Positions 34,036-42,994 of a stretch of 49,154 nucleotides of DNA are shown piece by piece. The position numbers were made by a program, and so were the translations under genes. Below the pieces are notes generated by a model. That model had not been told where the DNA came from. It made no database searches and was given only the letters and a program-made list of their open reading frames with translations. The stretch comes from Streptomyces sp. DH37 (GTDB taxonomy: Bacteria; Actinomycetota; Actinomycetes; Streptomycetales; Streptomycetaceae): contig NZ_JARVKV010000054.1 of NCBI RefSeq assembly GCF_029813835.1, positions 1 to 49,154 on the forward strand, given 5' to 3'. The stretch's first letter is position 1. Every line of letters begins with the position of its first letter.

Positions 34036-36729
34036 GTGACCGACGCCGAACGCACCCCCAGCGAGCTCGACCAGCTCGTCGACCGCGACCCCGAGGAGAC
34101 CGCCGAGTGGGCCGCGTCCCTGGACGCCGTCACCCGCGAGGCCGGTCCGCACCGGGCGGCGTACCTGATGCGGCGCACCCTGGAGCACGCCGGCCGCACC
34201 GGGCTCGGCCTGCCCCCGCTGCTGGAGACGGACTACGTCAACACCGTCCCCACCGCCGCCGAGCCCGCCTTCCCCGGCGACGAGGAGATGGAGCGGCGGA
34301 TCGCCGCCTGGAACCGCTGGAACGCGGCCGCCATGGTCACCCGCGGCTCCCGCTTCGGCGTCGGCGGCCACATCGCGACCTTCGCCTCCGCCGCCTGGCT
34401 GTACGAGACCGGCTTCAACCACTTCTTCCGCGGCAAGGAGTCGCCCGAGGCCCCCGGCTCCGGCGACCAGCTCTACATCCAGGGCCACGCCTCCCCCGGC
34501 ATCTACGCCCGCGCCTTCCTCGACGGACGGCTGACCGAGGCGCAGCTGGACAACTTCCGCCGGGAGGCGGGCGGCGGCGGCCTGCCCTCCTATCCGCACC
34601 CGCGCCGGCTGCCCTGGCTGTGGGAGTTCCCCACCGTCTCCATGGGCCTGGGCCCGCTCTCCGCGATCTACCAGGCCCGCTTCAACCGCTACCTGACCGG
34701 GCGCGGCATCAAGGACACCTCCGGCTCGCACGTGTGGGCCTTCCTCGGCGACGGCGAGATGGACGAGCCCGAGTCGACCGCCGCGCTCGCCCTCGCCGGG
34801 CGCGAGGGGCTGGACAACCTCACCTTCGTGGTCAACTGCAACCTCCAGCGCCTCGACGGCCCGGTCCGCGCCAACTTCAGGATCGTGCAGGAGCTGGAGG
34901 CCCAGTTCCGCGCCGCGGGCTGGCACGTGGTCAAGTCGCTGTGGGGCTCCGCCTGGGACGAGCTGTTCGCCCTGGACACCACGGGCGCGCTGGTCAGGCG
35001 GCTGCGCGAGGTGCCCGACGCGCAGTTCCAGACGTACGCCACCCGCGACGCCGCCTACATCCGCGAGCACTTCTTCGGCGCCGACCCGGCCCTGGTGGAG
35101 ATGGCGAAGGTGCTGAGCGACGCGAAGATCACCGAGTGCTTCCACACCTCGCGCGGCGGCCACGAGCCCCGCAAGGTGTACGCCGCCTACCGGGCCGCGC
35201 TCGCGCACCGGGGCGCGCCGACCGTGATCCTGGCGCAGACGGTCAAGGGCCACACCCTCGGCGCGGGCTTCGAGTCCAAGAACGCCAACCACCAGATGAA
35301 GAAGCTGACGACCGACGAGTTCAAGGGCATGCGCGACCTGCTCGGACTGCCGATCCCGGACAGCGCCTTCGACGACGGCCCGGTGCCCTACGGCCACCCC
35401 GGCGCCGACTCCCCCGAGGTCCGCTACCTCGCCGAGCGCCGCGCCGCCCTCGGCGGCCCCGCCCCGGCCCGCCGCACGCACCCGGTACCGGCCCTGCCCG
35501 AGCCGTCCGAGCGCGCCTTCCGGGCCCTGGAGAAGGGGTCGGGCAAGCAGGAGATGGCCACGACCATGGCGTTCGTACGCCTGGTCAAGGACCTGATGCG
35601 GGACAAGGAGACCGGCCGGCGGTGGGTCCCGATCGTCCCCGACGAGGCGCGCACCTTCGGCATGGAGTCGCTGTTCCCCTCGGTCGGCATCTACTCGCCC
35701 AAGGGCCAGACGTACGAGCCGGTCGACCGCGACCAGCTGATGTACTACAAGGAGGCGAGGGACGGGCAGATCCTCAACGAGGGGATCACCGAGGCCGGCG
35801 CCATGGCCGACTTCATCGCCGCCGCCACGTCGTACGCCACGCACGGCGAGCCGATGATCCCGTTCTACATCTTCTACTCGATGTTCGGCTGGCAGCGCAC
35901 CGGCGACCAGATGTGGCAGCTCGCCGACCAGCTCGGCCGCGGCTTCGTCGTCGGCGCCACCGCGGGACGCACCACGCTCACCGGCGAGGGCCTGCAGCAC
36001 GCCGACGGCCACTCCCACCTGATCGCGGCCACCAACCCGGCCTCGCTCAACTACGACCCGGCGTTCGCCTACGAGATCGCGGTGATCGTGCGCGACGGCC
36101 TGCGCCGGATGTACGGGCCGCGGCAGGAGGACGTCTTCTACTACCTGACCGTCTACAACGAGCCGAAGGTCCAGCCGCCCATGCCCGAGGGCGTGGAGGA
36201 GGGCATCCTCAGGGGGCTGTACCGCTTCCGCGAGGGCACCCCGGCCCTCTCCCCCTCCGGCGTCGCCGCCCCGCGCATCCAGCTGCTGGCCTCGGGGACC
36301 GCCATCCACTGGGCGCTGGACGCCCAGCGCCTCCTCGCCGACGACTGGGGCGTGACCGCCGACGTGTGGTCCGCCACCTCCTGGAGCGAGCTGCGCCGCG
36401 ATGCCCTGTCCTGCGACGCGGCGCAGCTCAACGGCGAGGACCGGGTCCCGTACGTCACCCGCGCGCTCAGCGGCGCGCCCGGCCCGGTCCTCGCCGTCAG
36501 CGACTGGATGCGGGCGGTCCCGGACCAGATCAGCCAGTGGGTCGAGCAGGACTGGTCCTCGCTGGGCACCGACGGCTTCGGTCTGTCGGACACCCGCGAG
36601 GCGGCCCGCCGCCACTTCGGCGTGGACGCCGAGTCGATCACGGTGTCGGCCCTGGACCGGCTGGCCCGGCGCGGCGAGGTCAAGCGGGAGACGGTGCGGG
36701 AGGCGGCCGAGCGCTACGGCCTGGCCTGA
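34036..36729 (+). CDS. aceE: pyruvate dehydrogenase E1 component (homodimeric)
   Basis: Thiamine-diphosphate enzyme that decarboxylates pyruvate and acetylates the E2 lipoyl group. The 897-aa length and single chain are those of the homodimeric AceE type, not the alpha/beta type. The TPP motif GDGEMDEPES starts near residue 239 and ends with NCNLQRLDGP. The AceE-type segments HASPGIYARAF, GRRWVPIVPDEARTFGME and FYIFYSMFGWQRTGDQ are present. GGAAGG eight bases before the GTG at 34036 supports this start over upstream in-frame codons. It sits behind its own promoter downstream of a GntR gene; E2 and E3 lie just upstream. Confidence 0.97.
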   Translation: MTDAERTPSELDQLVDRDPEETAEWAASLDAVTREAGPHRAAYLMRRTLEHAGRTGLGLPPLLETDYVNTVPTAAEPAFPGDEEMERRIAAWNRWNAAAMVTRGSRFGVGGHIATFASAAWLYETGFNHFFRGKESPEAPGSGDQLYIQGHASPGIYARAFLDGRLTEAQLDNFRREAGGGGLPSYPHPRRLPWLWEFPTVSMGLGPLSAIYQARFNRYLTGRGIKDTSGSHVWAFLGDGEMDEPESTAALALAGREGLDNLTFVVNCNLQRLDGPVRANFRIVQELEAQFRAAGWHVVKSLWGSAWDELFALDTTGALVRRLREVPDAQFQTYATRDAAYIREHFFGADPALVEMAKVLSDAKITECFHTSRGGHEPRKVYAAYRAALAHRGAPTVILAQTVKGHTLGAGFESKNANHQMKKLTTDEFKGMRDLLGLPIPDSAFDDGPVPYGHPGADSPEVRYLAERRAALGGPAPARRTHPVPALPEPSERAFRALEKGSGKQEMATTMAFVRLVKDLMRDKETGRRWVPIVPDEARTFGMESLFPSVGIYSPKGQTYEPVDRDQLMYYKEARDGQILNEGITEAGAMADFIAAATSYATHGEPMIPFYIFYSMFGWQRTGDQMWQLADQLGRGFVVGATAGRTTLTGEGLQHADGHSHLIAATNPASLNYDPAFAYEIAVIVRDGLRRMYGPRQEDVFYYLTVYNEPKVQPPMPEGVEEGILRGLYRFREGTPALSPSGVAAPRIQLLASGTAIHWALDAQRLLADDWGVTADVWSATSWSELRRDALSCDAAQLNGEDRVPYVTRALSGAPGPVLAVSDWMRAVPDQISQWVEQDWSSLGTDGFGLSDTREAARRHFGVDAESITVSALDRLARRGEVKRETVREAAERYGLA

Positions 36730-36740
36730 CGGCCCCTCCG

Positions 36741-36783
36741 GGCCGGTGCGCCCGACCCCCGGCGAGGGTCGGGCGCGCCGGCC
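36741..36783. terminator. bidirectional terminator between aceE and the transporter operon
   Basis: 18-bp stem with a single G-T wobble and a 7-base loop, between convergent stop codons. Confidence 0.8.
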
Positions 36784-36788
36784 CCGGG

Positions 36789-36938
36789 TCAGCCGTCCTC
36801 CGGCAGCCTCCCCAGCTCCGGCTCCGGTTCCGGCCCCGGGTCGTCGGGGTGGCCGCGGAGCTTGAGGACGGCCGCCAGCAGCCCGCCCCACACCACGACC
36901 ATGGCGACGATCATCATCACGACGGCGCCCGTGGACAT
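36789..36938 (-). CDS. metS: methionine/alanine importer small subunit (MetS-like)
   Basis: 49-aa single-span membrane protein: MSTGAVVMMIVAMVVVWGGLL forms a helix, followed by a short Pro/Glu/Asp-rich cytoplasmic tail. Length, sequence type and position match MetS, the small partner of the MetP sodium-dependent methionine/alanine transporter of Corynebacterium. Its ATG overlaps the transporter stop (TGATG), and GAGGGGAGG five bases upstream is a very strong ribosome site inside the transporter's last codons. Confidence 0.85.
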   Translation of the reverse strand: MSTGAVVMMIVAMVVVWGGLLAAVLKLRGHPDDPGPEPEPELGRLPEDG

Positions 36939-38491
36939 CAGTACCTCCCCTCCGCGGTGTCATGGGGTTCCGTGCCCGCCGGTTCCGTGCCGCGTGGCCA
37001 GGGGATCAGGGAGGCCAGGACGGCGAAGACCAGCGCGCCCAGGGCGACCGCCCATCCCGACCAGAACAGGAACCCGGTCGGGTAGCCCCCGTAGTTCTCG
37101 TCGAGCTCGCCCCGCAGGCTGTCGACCATCATCCAGCCCAGCACCAGCGGGGTGACGACCCCCAGGGCCAGGCGCCACCACACGCCCAGCCGGACGGCGG
37201 AGGTGGCGTCCGCGTCCCGCTGGAGCACCGGCAGCCTGCGCAGCACCCAGGCGATGACGATCACCGAGACCAGGGACGCCAGGGCGATGCCGTACCGGTT
37301 GATGAAGTGGTCGGCGGCGTCCAGCAGGTACAGCCCGCTGTCGGTGGGGAAGAGCAGGATGGAGACCAGGGCCGTCAGCCCTCCGGCGCCGAGCACCGCC
37401 GGGACGCGTCCGATGCCGGTCTTGTCCTGCACCGAGGCGACCACCACCTCCACGATGGAGATCAGCGAGGTGAAGCCGGCGATGACCAGGGAGCCGAAGA
37501 ACAGCAGCCCGAACAGGACGCCCAGCGGCATGTTCGAGATGATCGTCGGGAAGGCGACGAAGGCCAGTCCGATGCCGTCGGTGACGGTCTCCCCCACCGG
37601 CGTCCCGCTGGAGACGGAGAGGAAGCCGAGCGTGGCGAAGACCCCGATGCCCGCCAGGATCTCGAAGGAGCTGTTGGCGAATCCGGCGACCAGCGCGGAG
37701 CCGGTGATGTCGGCCCGGCGCCGCAGGTAGGAGGCGTAGGTGATCATGATGCCGAAGCCGACCGAGAGCGAGAAGAAGATCTGCCCGTAGGCCGCGACCC
37801 AGACGCCGCCCTCGGCCAGCGCCCCCCAGTCGGGCGAGAACAGCGCGTCCAGGCCGGTCGCGGCGCCGTCCAGGGTGACCGCCCGGACCACCAGGACGCA
37901 GAAGAAGAGCACCAGCAGCGGGATGAAGATCTTGTTGGCCGTCTCGATGCCGCGCCGCACCCCCAGGGCCAGGACCGTCAGGACCGCGATCCAGATGACC
38001 AGCAGCGGCCAGAACACCCCGCCGACGTAGGAGGAGATCCAGCCGGGCGCCTCGGCGGTGCGCAGGAAGTCGCCGAAGAAGTAGGCGTTCGGGTCGTCGC
38101 CCCACTGCTCCCCGACCGAGAACCCCACGTACCGCACGGCCCAGGCCAGGATGACGGCGTAGTAGGCGGCGATGACGAAGGAGACCGCCACCTGCCACCA
38201 GCCGATCGCCTGCGCCGGGCCGGACATCCGGCGGAACGCCCCCGGCGGGGACTTGCGGTAGCGGCGGCCGAGCGTGTACTCGAGGACCAGCAGCGGGAGT
38301 CCCGCCGTCAACAGGGCGATCAGGTAGGGCAGCAGGAACGCCCCGCCGCCGTTCTTGTAGGCCTCGGACGGGAAGCGCCAGATGTTGCCGAGTCCGATGG
38401 CCGAGCCGATCGCCGCCAGCAGGAAGCCCGTGCGGGACCCCCACTGGGCACGGGGTGGGGTCGTCGGGGTGCCGCTGGATTCAGTAGCCAT
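36938..38491 (-). CDS. metP: sodium-dependent NSS transporter (MetP-like)
   Basis: 517-aa neurotransmitter:sodium symporter family protein. The N-terminal motif GFLLAAIGSAIGLGNIWRFP, which binds sodium and substrate in LeuT-fold members, is intact. About twelve hydrophobic helices follow. The coupled 49-aa MetS-like gene points to methionine or alanine import, as in the Corynebacterium MetPS system; substrate is inferred. AAGGAA eight bases before the ATG at 38491 sets the start. It is divergent from a WYL regulator, 90 bases away, that might control it. Confidence 0.92.
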   Translation of the reverse strand: MATESSGTPTTPPRAQWGSRTGFLLAAIGSAIGLGNIWRFPSEAYKNGGGAFLLPYLIALLTAGLPLLVLEYTLGRRYRKSPPGAFRRMSGPAQAIGWWQVAVSFVIAAYYAVILAWAVRYVGFSVGEQWGDDPNAYFFGDFLRTAEAPGWISSYVGGVFWPLLVIWIAVLTVLALGVRRGIETANKIFIPLLVLFFCVLVVRAVTLDGAATGLDALFSPDWGALAEGGVWVAAYGQIFFSLSVGFGIMITYASYLRRRADITGSALVAGFANSSFEILAGIGVFATLGFLSVSSGTPVGETVTDGIGLAFVAFPTIISNMPLGVLFGLLFFGSLVIAGFTSLISIVEVVVASVQDKTGIGRVPAVLGAGGLTALVSILLFPTDSGLYLLDAADHFINRYGIALASLVSVIVIAWVLRRLPVLQRDADATSAVRLGVWWRLALGVVTPLVLGWMMVDSLRGELDENYGGYPTGFLFWSGWAVALGALVFAVLASLIPWPRGTEPAGTEPHDTAEGRY

Positions 38492-38581
38492 ATGCGACGT
38501 TCCTTGACTTTTGTCCCTACAGGTTGACAGCACGCTAACAGTGCTCACGGCACCGCGCGCTCCGGCGGGATGATAGGGCGC

Positions 38582-39547
38582 ATGCGCGCTGCCCGGCTGA
38601 TCAGGATGGTTCTGCTGCTCCAGACGCGGCGGTCGATGACCGCCGCCGAACTGGCGGAGCGGCTGGAGGTCTCCGAGCGCACCGTCGCCCGCGACGTGCT
38701 GGCGCTGTCGGAGGCGGGGATCCCCGTCTACGCCGACCGGGGCCGCGCCGGCGGCTACCGGCTGGTCGGCGGCTACCGCACCCGGCTGACCGGACTGGGG
38801 CGGGACGAGGCGGAGGCGCTGTTCCTGTCCGGGGTGCCCGCCGCGCTGCGGGACATGGGCCTGGCGGACGCGGCGTCGGCCGCCCGGCTGAAGGTGGCGG
38901 CGGCGCTCACGCCCGAGCTGGCGGACGCCCCGCACAGCGCGGCGCAGCGGTTCCACCTGGACGCCCCGGGGTGGTGGCAGCCGCCCACCACCCCCGAGGT
39001 GCTGCCGGAGCTGGCCGAGGCCGTGTGGGGCGACCGGCCGGTCGCCGCCCGCTACCGCCGCCGGGACGGCGGCGAGGTGGAGCGGACGCTGGAGCCGTAC
39101 GGCCTGGTCCTCAAGGCGGGCGTGTGGTACCTCGTGGCCCGCGCCGACGGCGATCCGCGCGTCTACCGGGTGGACCGCTTCGCCTCCGTCGCCCCGCTGG
39201 ACGGGCGGTTCGAGCGGGACGGGGAGTTCGACCTGCCCTCTTTCTGGGAGGAGCGCGCCGCCTCCTTCGCCCGCTCGATCCTGCGCGAGACCGCGGTGGT
39301 GCGGCTGACGGAGGCCGGCGCGCGTGCGCTGCGGTACGCCGCCGACCGCGCCGCGGCCGAGGAGGCGCTGGAGCGGGGGGAGACCGACGGGCGGGGACGG
39401 ACGACCGTCACCCTGCCCGTCGAGTCCCTGGACGTCGCCTACAGCCAGCTGCTCGCCCTCGGCCCGGAGTGCGAGGTGCTCGGCCCGCCCGAGCTGCGCG
39501 AGCGCATGGCGCGGGCGGCCGAGCGGATGGCCGGGCTCTACGCGTAG
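38582..39547 (+). CDS. HTH/WYL-domain transcriptional regulator (YafY type)
   Basis: 321-aa regulator. The N-terminal winged helix (about 1-60) has RLIRMVLLLQTRRSMTAAELAERLEVSERTVARDVLALSEAG. The central WYL domain (about 130-210) carries TLEPYGLVLKAGVWYLVARADGDPRVYRVDRF, and a C-terminal WCX-like region follows. WYL domains sense ligands or nucleic acid; none is evident. The ATG at 38570 is an alternative. I prefer 38582 because GATGAT lies seven bases upstream (leaderless-like) and protein similarity begins at MRAARL. Divergent from metPS. Confidence 0.9.
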   Translation: MRAARLIRMVLLLQTRRSMTAAELAERLEVSERTVARDVLALSEAGIPVYADRGRAGGYRLVGGYRTRLTGLGRDEAEALFLSGVPAALRDMGLADAASAARLKVAAALTPELADAPHSAAQRFHLDAPGWWQPPTTPEVLPELAEAVWGDRPVAARYRRRDGGEVERTLEPYGLVLKAGVWYLVARADGDPRVYRVDRFASVAPLDGRFERDGEFDLPSFWEERAASFARSILRETAVVRLTEAGARALRYAADRAAAEEALERGETDGRGRTTVTLPVESLDVAYSQLLALGPECEVLGPPELRERMARAAERMAGLYA

Positions 39548-39571
39548 GGCGCGACGCACGGGCCCTACGCG
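39541..39571. terminator. hairpin between convergent genes
   Basis: Perfect 10-bp stem CGCGTAGGGC / GCCCTACGCG with an 11-base loop. It includes the stop codon of the WYL regulator. Confidence 0.6.
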
Positions 39572-39601
39572 GAGGGCGCGGAGCCTTGCGCCCCTGCGCC
39601 C

Positions 39602-40570
39602 CTACCGGTACTCCTCCACCCCCGCCTCCTTCCCGCCGTGGACGACCTCGATGAAGTAGCGCCAGCCGTCCGGCCGCGACCCGTCGGTGTCGGTGAAGCC
39701 GTACTCCTGCGCGAGCTGCCCGCTGGACAGCGACTGCCCGTTCCAGCGCGCCACGTCCGGGTCGCACGCCAGCGCCGCGACCGCCCGGCCGATGTAGGCG
39801 GGCGACTCGGCGATCGCGAAGTGCGGCTCCCGGGCGACCGCGTCGCGCCAGTTCTCCTCCGTCACCCCGAAGCCGTCGAGCATCTCCTCCGAGCGCAGGA
39901 AGCCCGGGGAGACGCAGACCGCCGTGCAGCCGTACTCCCTCAGCTCCTCGGCCAGGCCGAAGGCCGCCCGGATCGGGGCGTTCTTGGCGAGGTCGAAGAA
40001 GAGGTTGCCGCGGTACCGGGGACCGTTGTACTCCGCCGTGCCGTCGGTGACCTCCACCACCAGCCCGCCCGGCCGCCGGATCAGCAGCGGCAGCGCGAAG
40101 TGGCTGGTGACCAGGTGGGTCTCCACCCCGAGCCGCAGCATCCGCAGGCCCTTCTCCAGCTCGACCTCCCACACCTTCGTGTCGAAGTCGAGCAGGTGGT
40201 CCCCGCCCCAGACGTCGTTGACCAGGACGTCGAGCCGCCCGTGGTCGCGGTCGATCCGCTCCACCAGCGCGCGGACCCGCTCCGGCTCCAGGTGGTCGAC
40301 CGGCACCGCGACGCCGGTGCCGCCCGCCGCCGTGACCAGCTCGGCGGTCTCCTCGATGGTCTCGGTCGCGCGCCCCACCTCGCTGACGTTCCCGCGCGTG
40401 GTGCGGCCGGTGACGTACACCGTCGCGCCCGCCCGGCCCAGCTCCACGGCCATGGCCCGGCCCGCGCCCCGCGTCGCCCCCGCCACCAGGGCGACCTTGC
40501 CCCTCAGGTCCCTCGCGGCCCTCGCGTCCCCCTCATCCCTCGTGTCCCTCGCCGCCGCTGCCGTGCTCAT
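39602..40570 (-). CDS. SDR-family oxidoreductase lacking the usual catalytic Tyr
   Basis: 322-aa short-chain dehydrogenase/reductase. The cofactor motif GATRGAGRA (about 31-39) and the NADP-type TGRTTRG are clear, and VNDVWGG replaces the usual NNAG. At the active site the family Y-x-x-x-K reads F192-D-L-A-K196: the Lys is kept but the Tyr is Phe. Y186 lies six residues earlier and might substitute, but not in the canonical position. Activity is therefore uncertain. GGGAGG precedes the ATG at 40570. Convergent with the WYL gene and divergent from the DUF4240 gene. Confidence 0.88.
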   Translation of the reverse strand: MSTAAAARDTRDEGDARAARDLRGKVALVAGATRGAGRAMAVELGRAGATVYVTGRTTRGNVSEVGRATETIEETAELVTAAGGTGVAVPVDHLEPERVRALVERIDRDHGRLDVLVNDVWGGDHLLDFDTKVWEVELEKGLRMLRLGVETHLVTSHFALPLLIRRPGGLVVEVTDGTAEYNGPRYRGNLFFDLAKNAPIRAAFGLAEELREYGCTAVCVSPGFLRSEEMLDGFGVTEENWRDAVAREPHFAIAESPAYIGRAVAALACDPDVARWNGQSLSSGQLAQEYGFTDTDGSRPDGWRYFIEVVHGGKEAGVEEYR

Positions 40571-40731
40571 GCGTGTGTCCTCCCGCGTGTGCGTGACGCC
40601 TTGTGCGTGCCGGGCACGCTGCCACCGATACCGGACACCTCCTGTCGGGTTTTCCCGCCGGCCCGGGCCGGGTACCCCGCCGGTCCGGCGTGGCGCGTGC
40701 GGGTCCCGGCGGCAAGGCGGATCCTGGTCCC

Positions 40732-41265
40732 GTGACGATGCACGAGACGGAGTTCTGGGAGCTGGTCGACGGCACCCGCGAGGCCGCCGGAGGCGATCCG
40801 GTGGACCACGCCGAGCTGCTCGTCGACCGGCTGACGCAGCTCGACCCGGAGACCGTCGTGGACTTCGCCCGCCACTTCGAGGCCCGGGTGAACCGGGCCT
40901 GGCGCTGGGAGGTGTGGGGCGCGGCCTGGGTGCTGCTGGACGGGGCGAGCGACGACGTCTTCGACTCCTTCCGCTGCTGGCTGGTCGGCCAGGGCCGGAA
41001 GGTGTTCGAGGGTGCGCTGCACGACCCGGACTCGCTCGCCGGACTGCTGGAGGACTTCGACCCGGACGTGGACGGCGAGGGCGACGACATCGGCGGCGCG
41101 GCCGACGAGGCCTACGAGCGGCTCACCGGCCTGGAACTGCCCGACCTGGGCCTGCCCGACCCGCCCCCGGAACCCGAGGGCACACCCGTGGACTTCGAGG
41201 ACGAACGGGCCCTGGCCGCGGCCTTCCCCCGGCTGTGGGAGCGGTTCAGGGAGCCGGAGGCGTGA
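40732..41265 (+). CDS. DUF4240 domain protein
   Basis: 177-aa soluble acidic protein. MHETEFWELVDGTREAAGGDP begins a DUF4240 domain (about 3-130) of unknown function, with conserved Trp residues in FEARVNRAWRWEVWGAAWVL. The acidic, Pro-rich C-terminus is variable. The GTG at 40732 is six bases after GATCCT (leaderless-like); the ATG two codons later (40738) is an equally possible start. The last 20 bases overlap the convergent GNAT gene. Confidence 0.8.
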   Translation: MTMHETEFWELVDGTREAAGGDPVDHAELLVDRLTQLDPETVVDFARHFEARVNRAWRWEVWGAAWVLLDGASDDVFDSFRCWLVGQGRKVFEGALHDPDSLAGLLEDFDPDVDGEGDDIGGAADEAYERLTGLELPDLGLPDPPPEPEGTPVDFEDERALAAAFPRLWERFREPEA

Positions 41266-41791
41266 CGGGGGCGGGCCGGGCCGCCGCGGGCCCCGCGGCG
41301 GTCAGCGAGCGCCCCATCAGCACGTCGTCCGCGTAGCCGCCCTCCAGCAGGAACTCCCCGGGCAGCACGCCCTCCACCGCGAAGCCCTCCGACGCGTACA
41401 GCGCCCGCGCGGGCGCGTTGTGGCCCAGCACCCGCAGAGTGATCCGCGAAGCGCCCTGCCGCCGCGCCTCGTCCATCGCCGCCCGCAGCAGCGCCCGGCC
41501 CACGCCCCGGCCGCGCGCCCCGTCGTCCACCACCAGCCCCTGGATCTGGCGGACGTGGGCGTTGCAGGCGAGCCGGGTGGGCCGTGCCAGCCGCACGTAC
41601 CCCGCGAGGCGCCCGTCCAGCTCGGCGACGAGGAACTGCCGGGGCCGGTGGGTCGTGTCGAAGAAGGGGTCGTACGGCGGCTGCGGCCTGGGGGTCACCG
41701 CGTGCACCGGCGACCAGGTGCGCCGGTCCAGGTCCCCGAGGGCGTCCTCGTCCCCGGGCTCGGCGGATCGTATGACGGGCTGTACGGACAT
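41246..41791 (-). CDS. GNAT N-acetyltransferase
   Basis: 181-aa acetyltransferase of the RimI-like type. The acetyl-CoA loop is GARGRGVGRALLRAAM, preceded by beta strand RQIQGLVVD, and motif B has LGHNAPARALYASEGF. Substrate unknown. The ATG at 41791 is seven bases after CACAGT on the minus strand; a GTG at 41800 could add three codons. The Ala/Pro-rich C-terminal tail runs into the DUF4240 stop region on the other strand. Divergent from the epimerase gene, with only 50 bases between starts. Confidence 0.87.
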   Translation of the reverse strand: MSVQPVIRSAEPGDEDALGDLDRRTWSPVHAVTPRPQPPYDPFFDTTHRPRQFLVAELDGRLAGYVRLARPTRLACNAHVRQIQGLVVDDGARGRGVGRALLRAAMDEARRQGASRITLRVLGHNAPARALYASEGFAVEGVLPGEFLLEGGYADDVLMGRSLTAAGPAAARPAPVTPPAP

Positions 41792-41841
41792 GCCGGTCAC
41801 TGTGCCTCGCCATCCACCCGCGCGTCCACCAGGATGGCCCC

Positions 41842-42732
41842 ATGCGCATCGCGGTCACCGGCTCGTCCGGTCTCATCGGCCAGGCCCTCCTGGACTCCCT
41901 GCACGCGGACGGGCACGAGACGGTCCGCCTGGTGCGGCGCCCGGCGCGGTCCGGGGACGAGGTGGAGTGGGACCCCGAGCGGCAGTACGTGGACGCCGCC
42001 GGGCTGGTGGGCTGCGAGGCGGTGGTGCACCTGGCGGGGGCGGGCGTCGGGGACCGCCGCTGGACCGAGGGGTACAAGCGGACGATCCGCGACAGCCGGG
42101 TCCTGGGCACGGCCGCGGTCGCCGAGGCCCTGGCCTCGCTCGACGTCCCGCCGCGCACCCTGGTGGTCGGCACCGCCGTCGGCTGGTACGGCGACACCGG
42201 CGACCGCGCCGTGGACGAGGACGCGCCGCCCGGGCACGGCTTCCTCGCCGACGTCTGCCAGGAGTGGGAGGAGGCCGCCGCGCCGGCCGAGGAGGCGGGC
42301 ATCCGGACCGTGTACGCCCGCACCGGGCTGGTGGTCTCCCGCTCCGGCGGGGCGTGGGGACGGCTGTTCCCCGTCTTCAGGGCGGGTCTGGGCGGGCCGC
42401 TGGGCAGCGGGCGCCAGTACTGGAGCCACATCGCGCTGCACGACCACATCGCCGCGCTGCGGCACCTGCTGGACACCGAGGAGCTGTCCGGGCCGGTCAA
42501 CCTGACCGCGCCCGAGCCGGTCACCCAGCGGGAGGTGGCCGCCGCGATGGGGCGGGTGCTGCGCCGCCCGGCCGTCCTGCCCGTGCCCGCGCCCGTGCTG
42601 CGCGCGGTGCTGGGCGAGTTCTCGGTGGACGTGCTCGGCAGCCAGCGGGTGCTGCCCCGGCGGCTGCTGGAGTCCGGCTTCGTCTTCGCCTTCCCCGGCA
42701 TCGAGGACGCCGTCAGGGCGGCGCTGCGCTGA
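41842..42732 (+). CDS. TIGR01777-family NAD(P)-dependent epimerase
   Basis: 296-aa Rossmann-fold protein of the SulA/YfcH type. The N-terminal MRIAVTGSSGLIGQALLDSL binds the dinucleotide. Further family segments are VVHLAGAGVGDRRWTEGYK, AVGWYGDTGDRAVDE and a C-terminal DUF1731-like domain ending SGFVFAFPGIEDAVRAAL. The biochemical function of this family is unsettled. CAGGAT six bases before the ATG, with no Shine-Dalgarno, suggests a leaderless transcript. Confidence 0.92.
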   Translation: MRIAVTGSSGLIGQALLDSLHADGHETVRLVRRPARSGDEVEWDPERQYVDAAGLVGCEAVVHLAGAGVGDRRWTEGYKRTIRDSRVLGTAAVAEALASLDVPPRTLVVGTAVGWYGDTGDRAVDEDAPPGHGFLADVCQEWEEAAAPAEEAGIRTVYARTGLVVSRSGGAWGRLFPVFRAGLGGPLGSGRQYWSHIALHDHIAALRHLLDTEELSGPVNLTAPEPVTQREVAAAMGRVLRRPAVLPVPAPVLRAVLGEFSVDVLGSQRVLPRRLLESGFVFAFPGIEDAVRAALR

Positions 42733-42736
42733 GCCC

Positions 42737-42759
42737 CCGGCCGGGCGCCTTCCGGCCGG
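42737..42759 (+). terminator. hairpin after epimerase gene
   Basis: Two CCGGCCGG arms with a 7-base loop, 5 bases past the stop codon. Confidence 0.4.
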
Positions 42760-42878
42760 CTGCGCGACCGGTGCGCGGCCGGTGCGCGAGTGACGCACGA
42801 GCCGTATCCGACCGGTGTGCGACCGTCGTACACCCGTGCGCGACCGGTGTGCGACCGTGCCCGGTCCGTGCGCGACTG
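42760..42878. repeat. degenerate 11-bp repeats
   Basis: At least six copies related to GTGYGCGACCG: clear copies at 42815-42825, 42836-42846, 42847-42857 and 42868-42878, with weaker ones at 42760-42792. They fill most of the 262-base gap between the epimerase and FAD oxidoreductase genes. A TAGGGT at 42899-42904 could be the -10 of the downstream gene. Confidence 0.6.
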
Positions 42879-42994
42879 TCCGTGATCGCCCGCTTCCCTA
42901 GGGTCGGCTAGAAAGCGCGCGTCGGACGCGTCCTCGGAGGGCAGGAACCCCCCGGACGTCCGCTCGCGCCGCAGCGTCGACCACGGGAGGGCCC

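Noticed and set aside
41246..41265. 20-base overlap of two genes
   Set aside because: The genes are convergent and both have good domain support; short tail overlaps like this are ordinary.
42760..42878. CRISPR array
   Set aside because: The repeats are 11 bp, degenerate and mostly without regular spacers; no cas genes are present.
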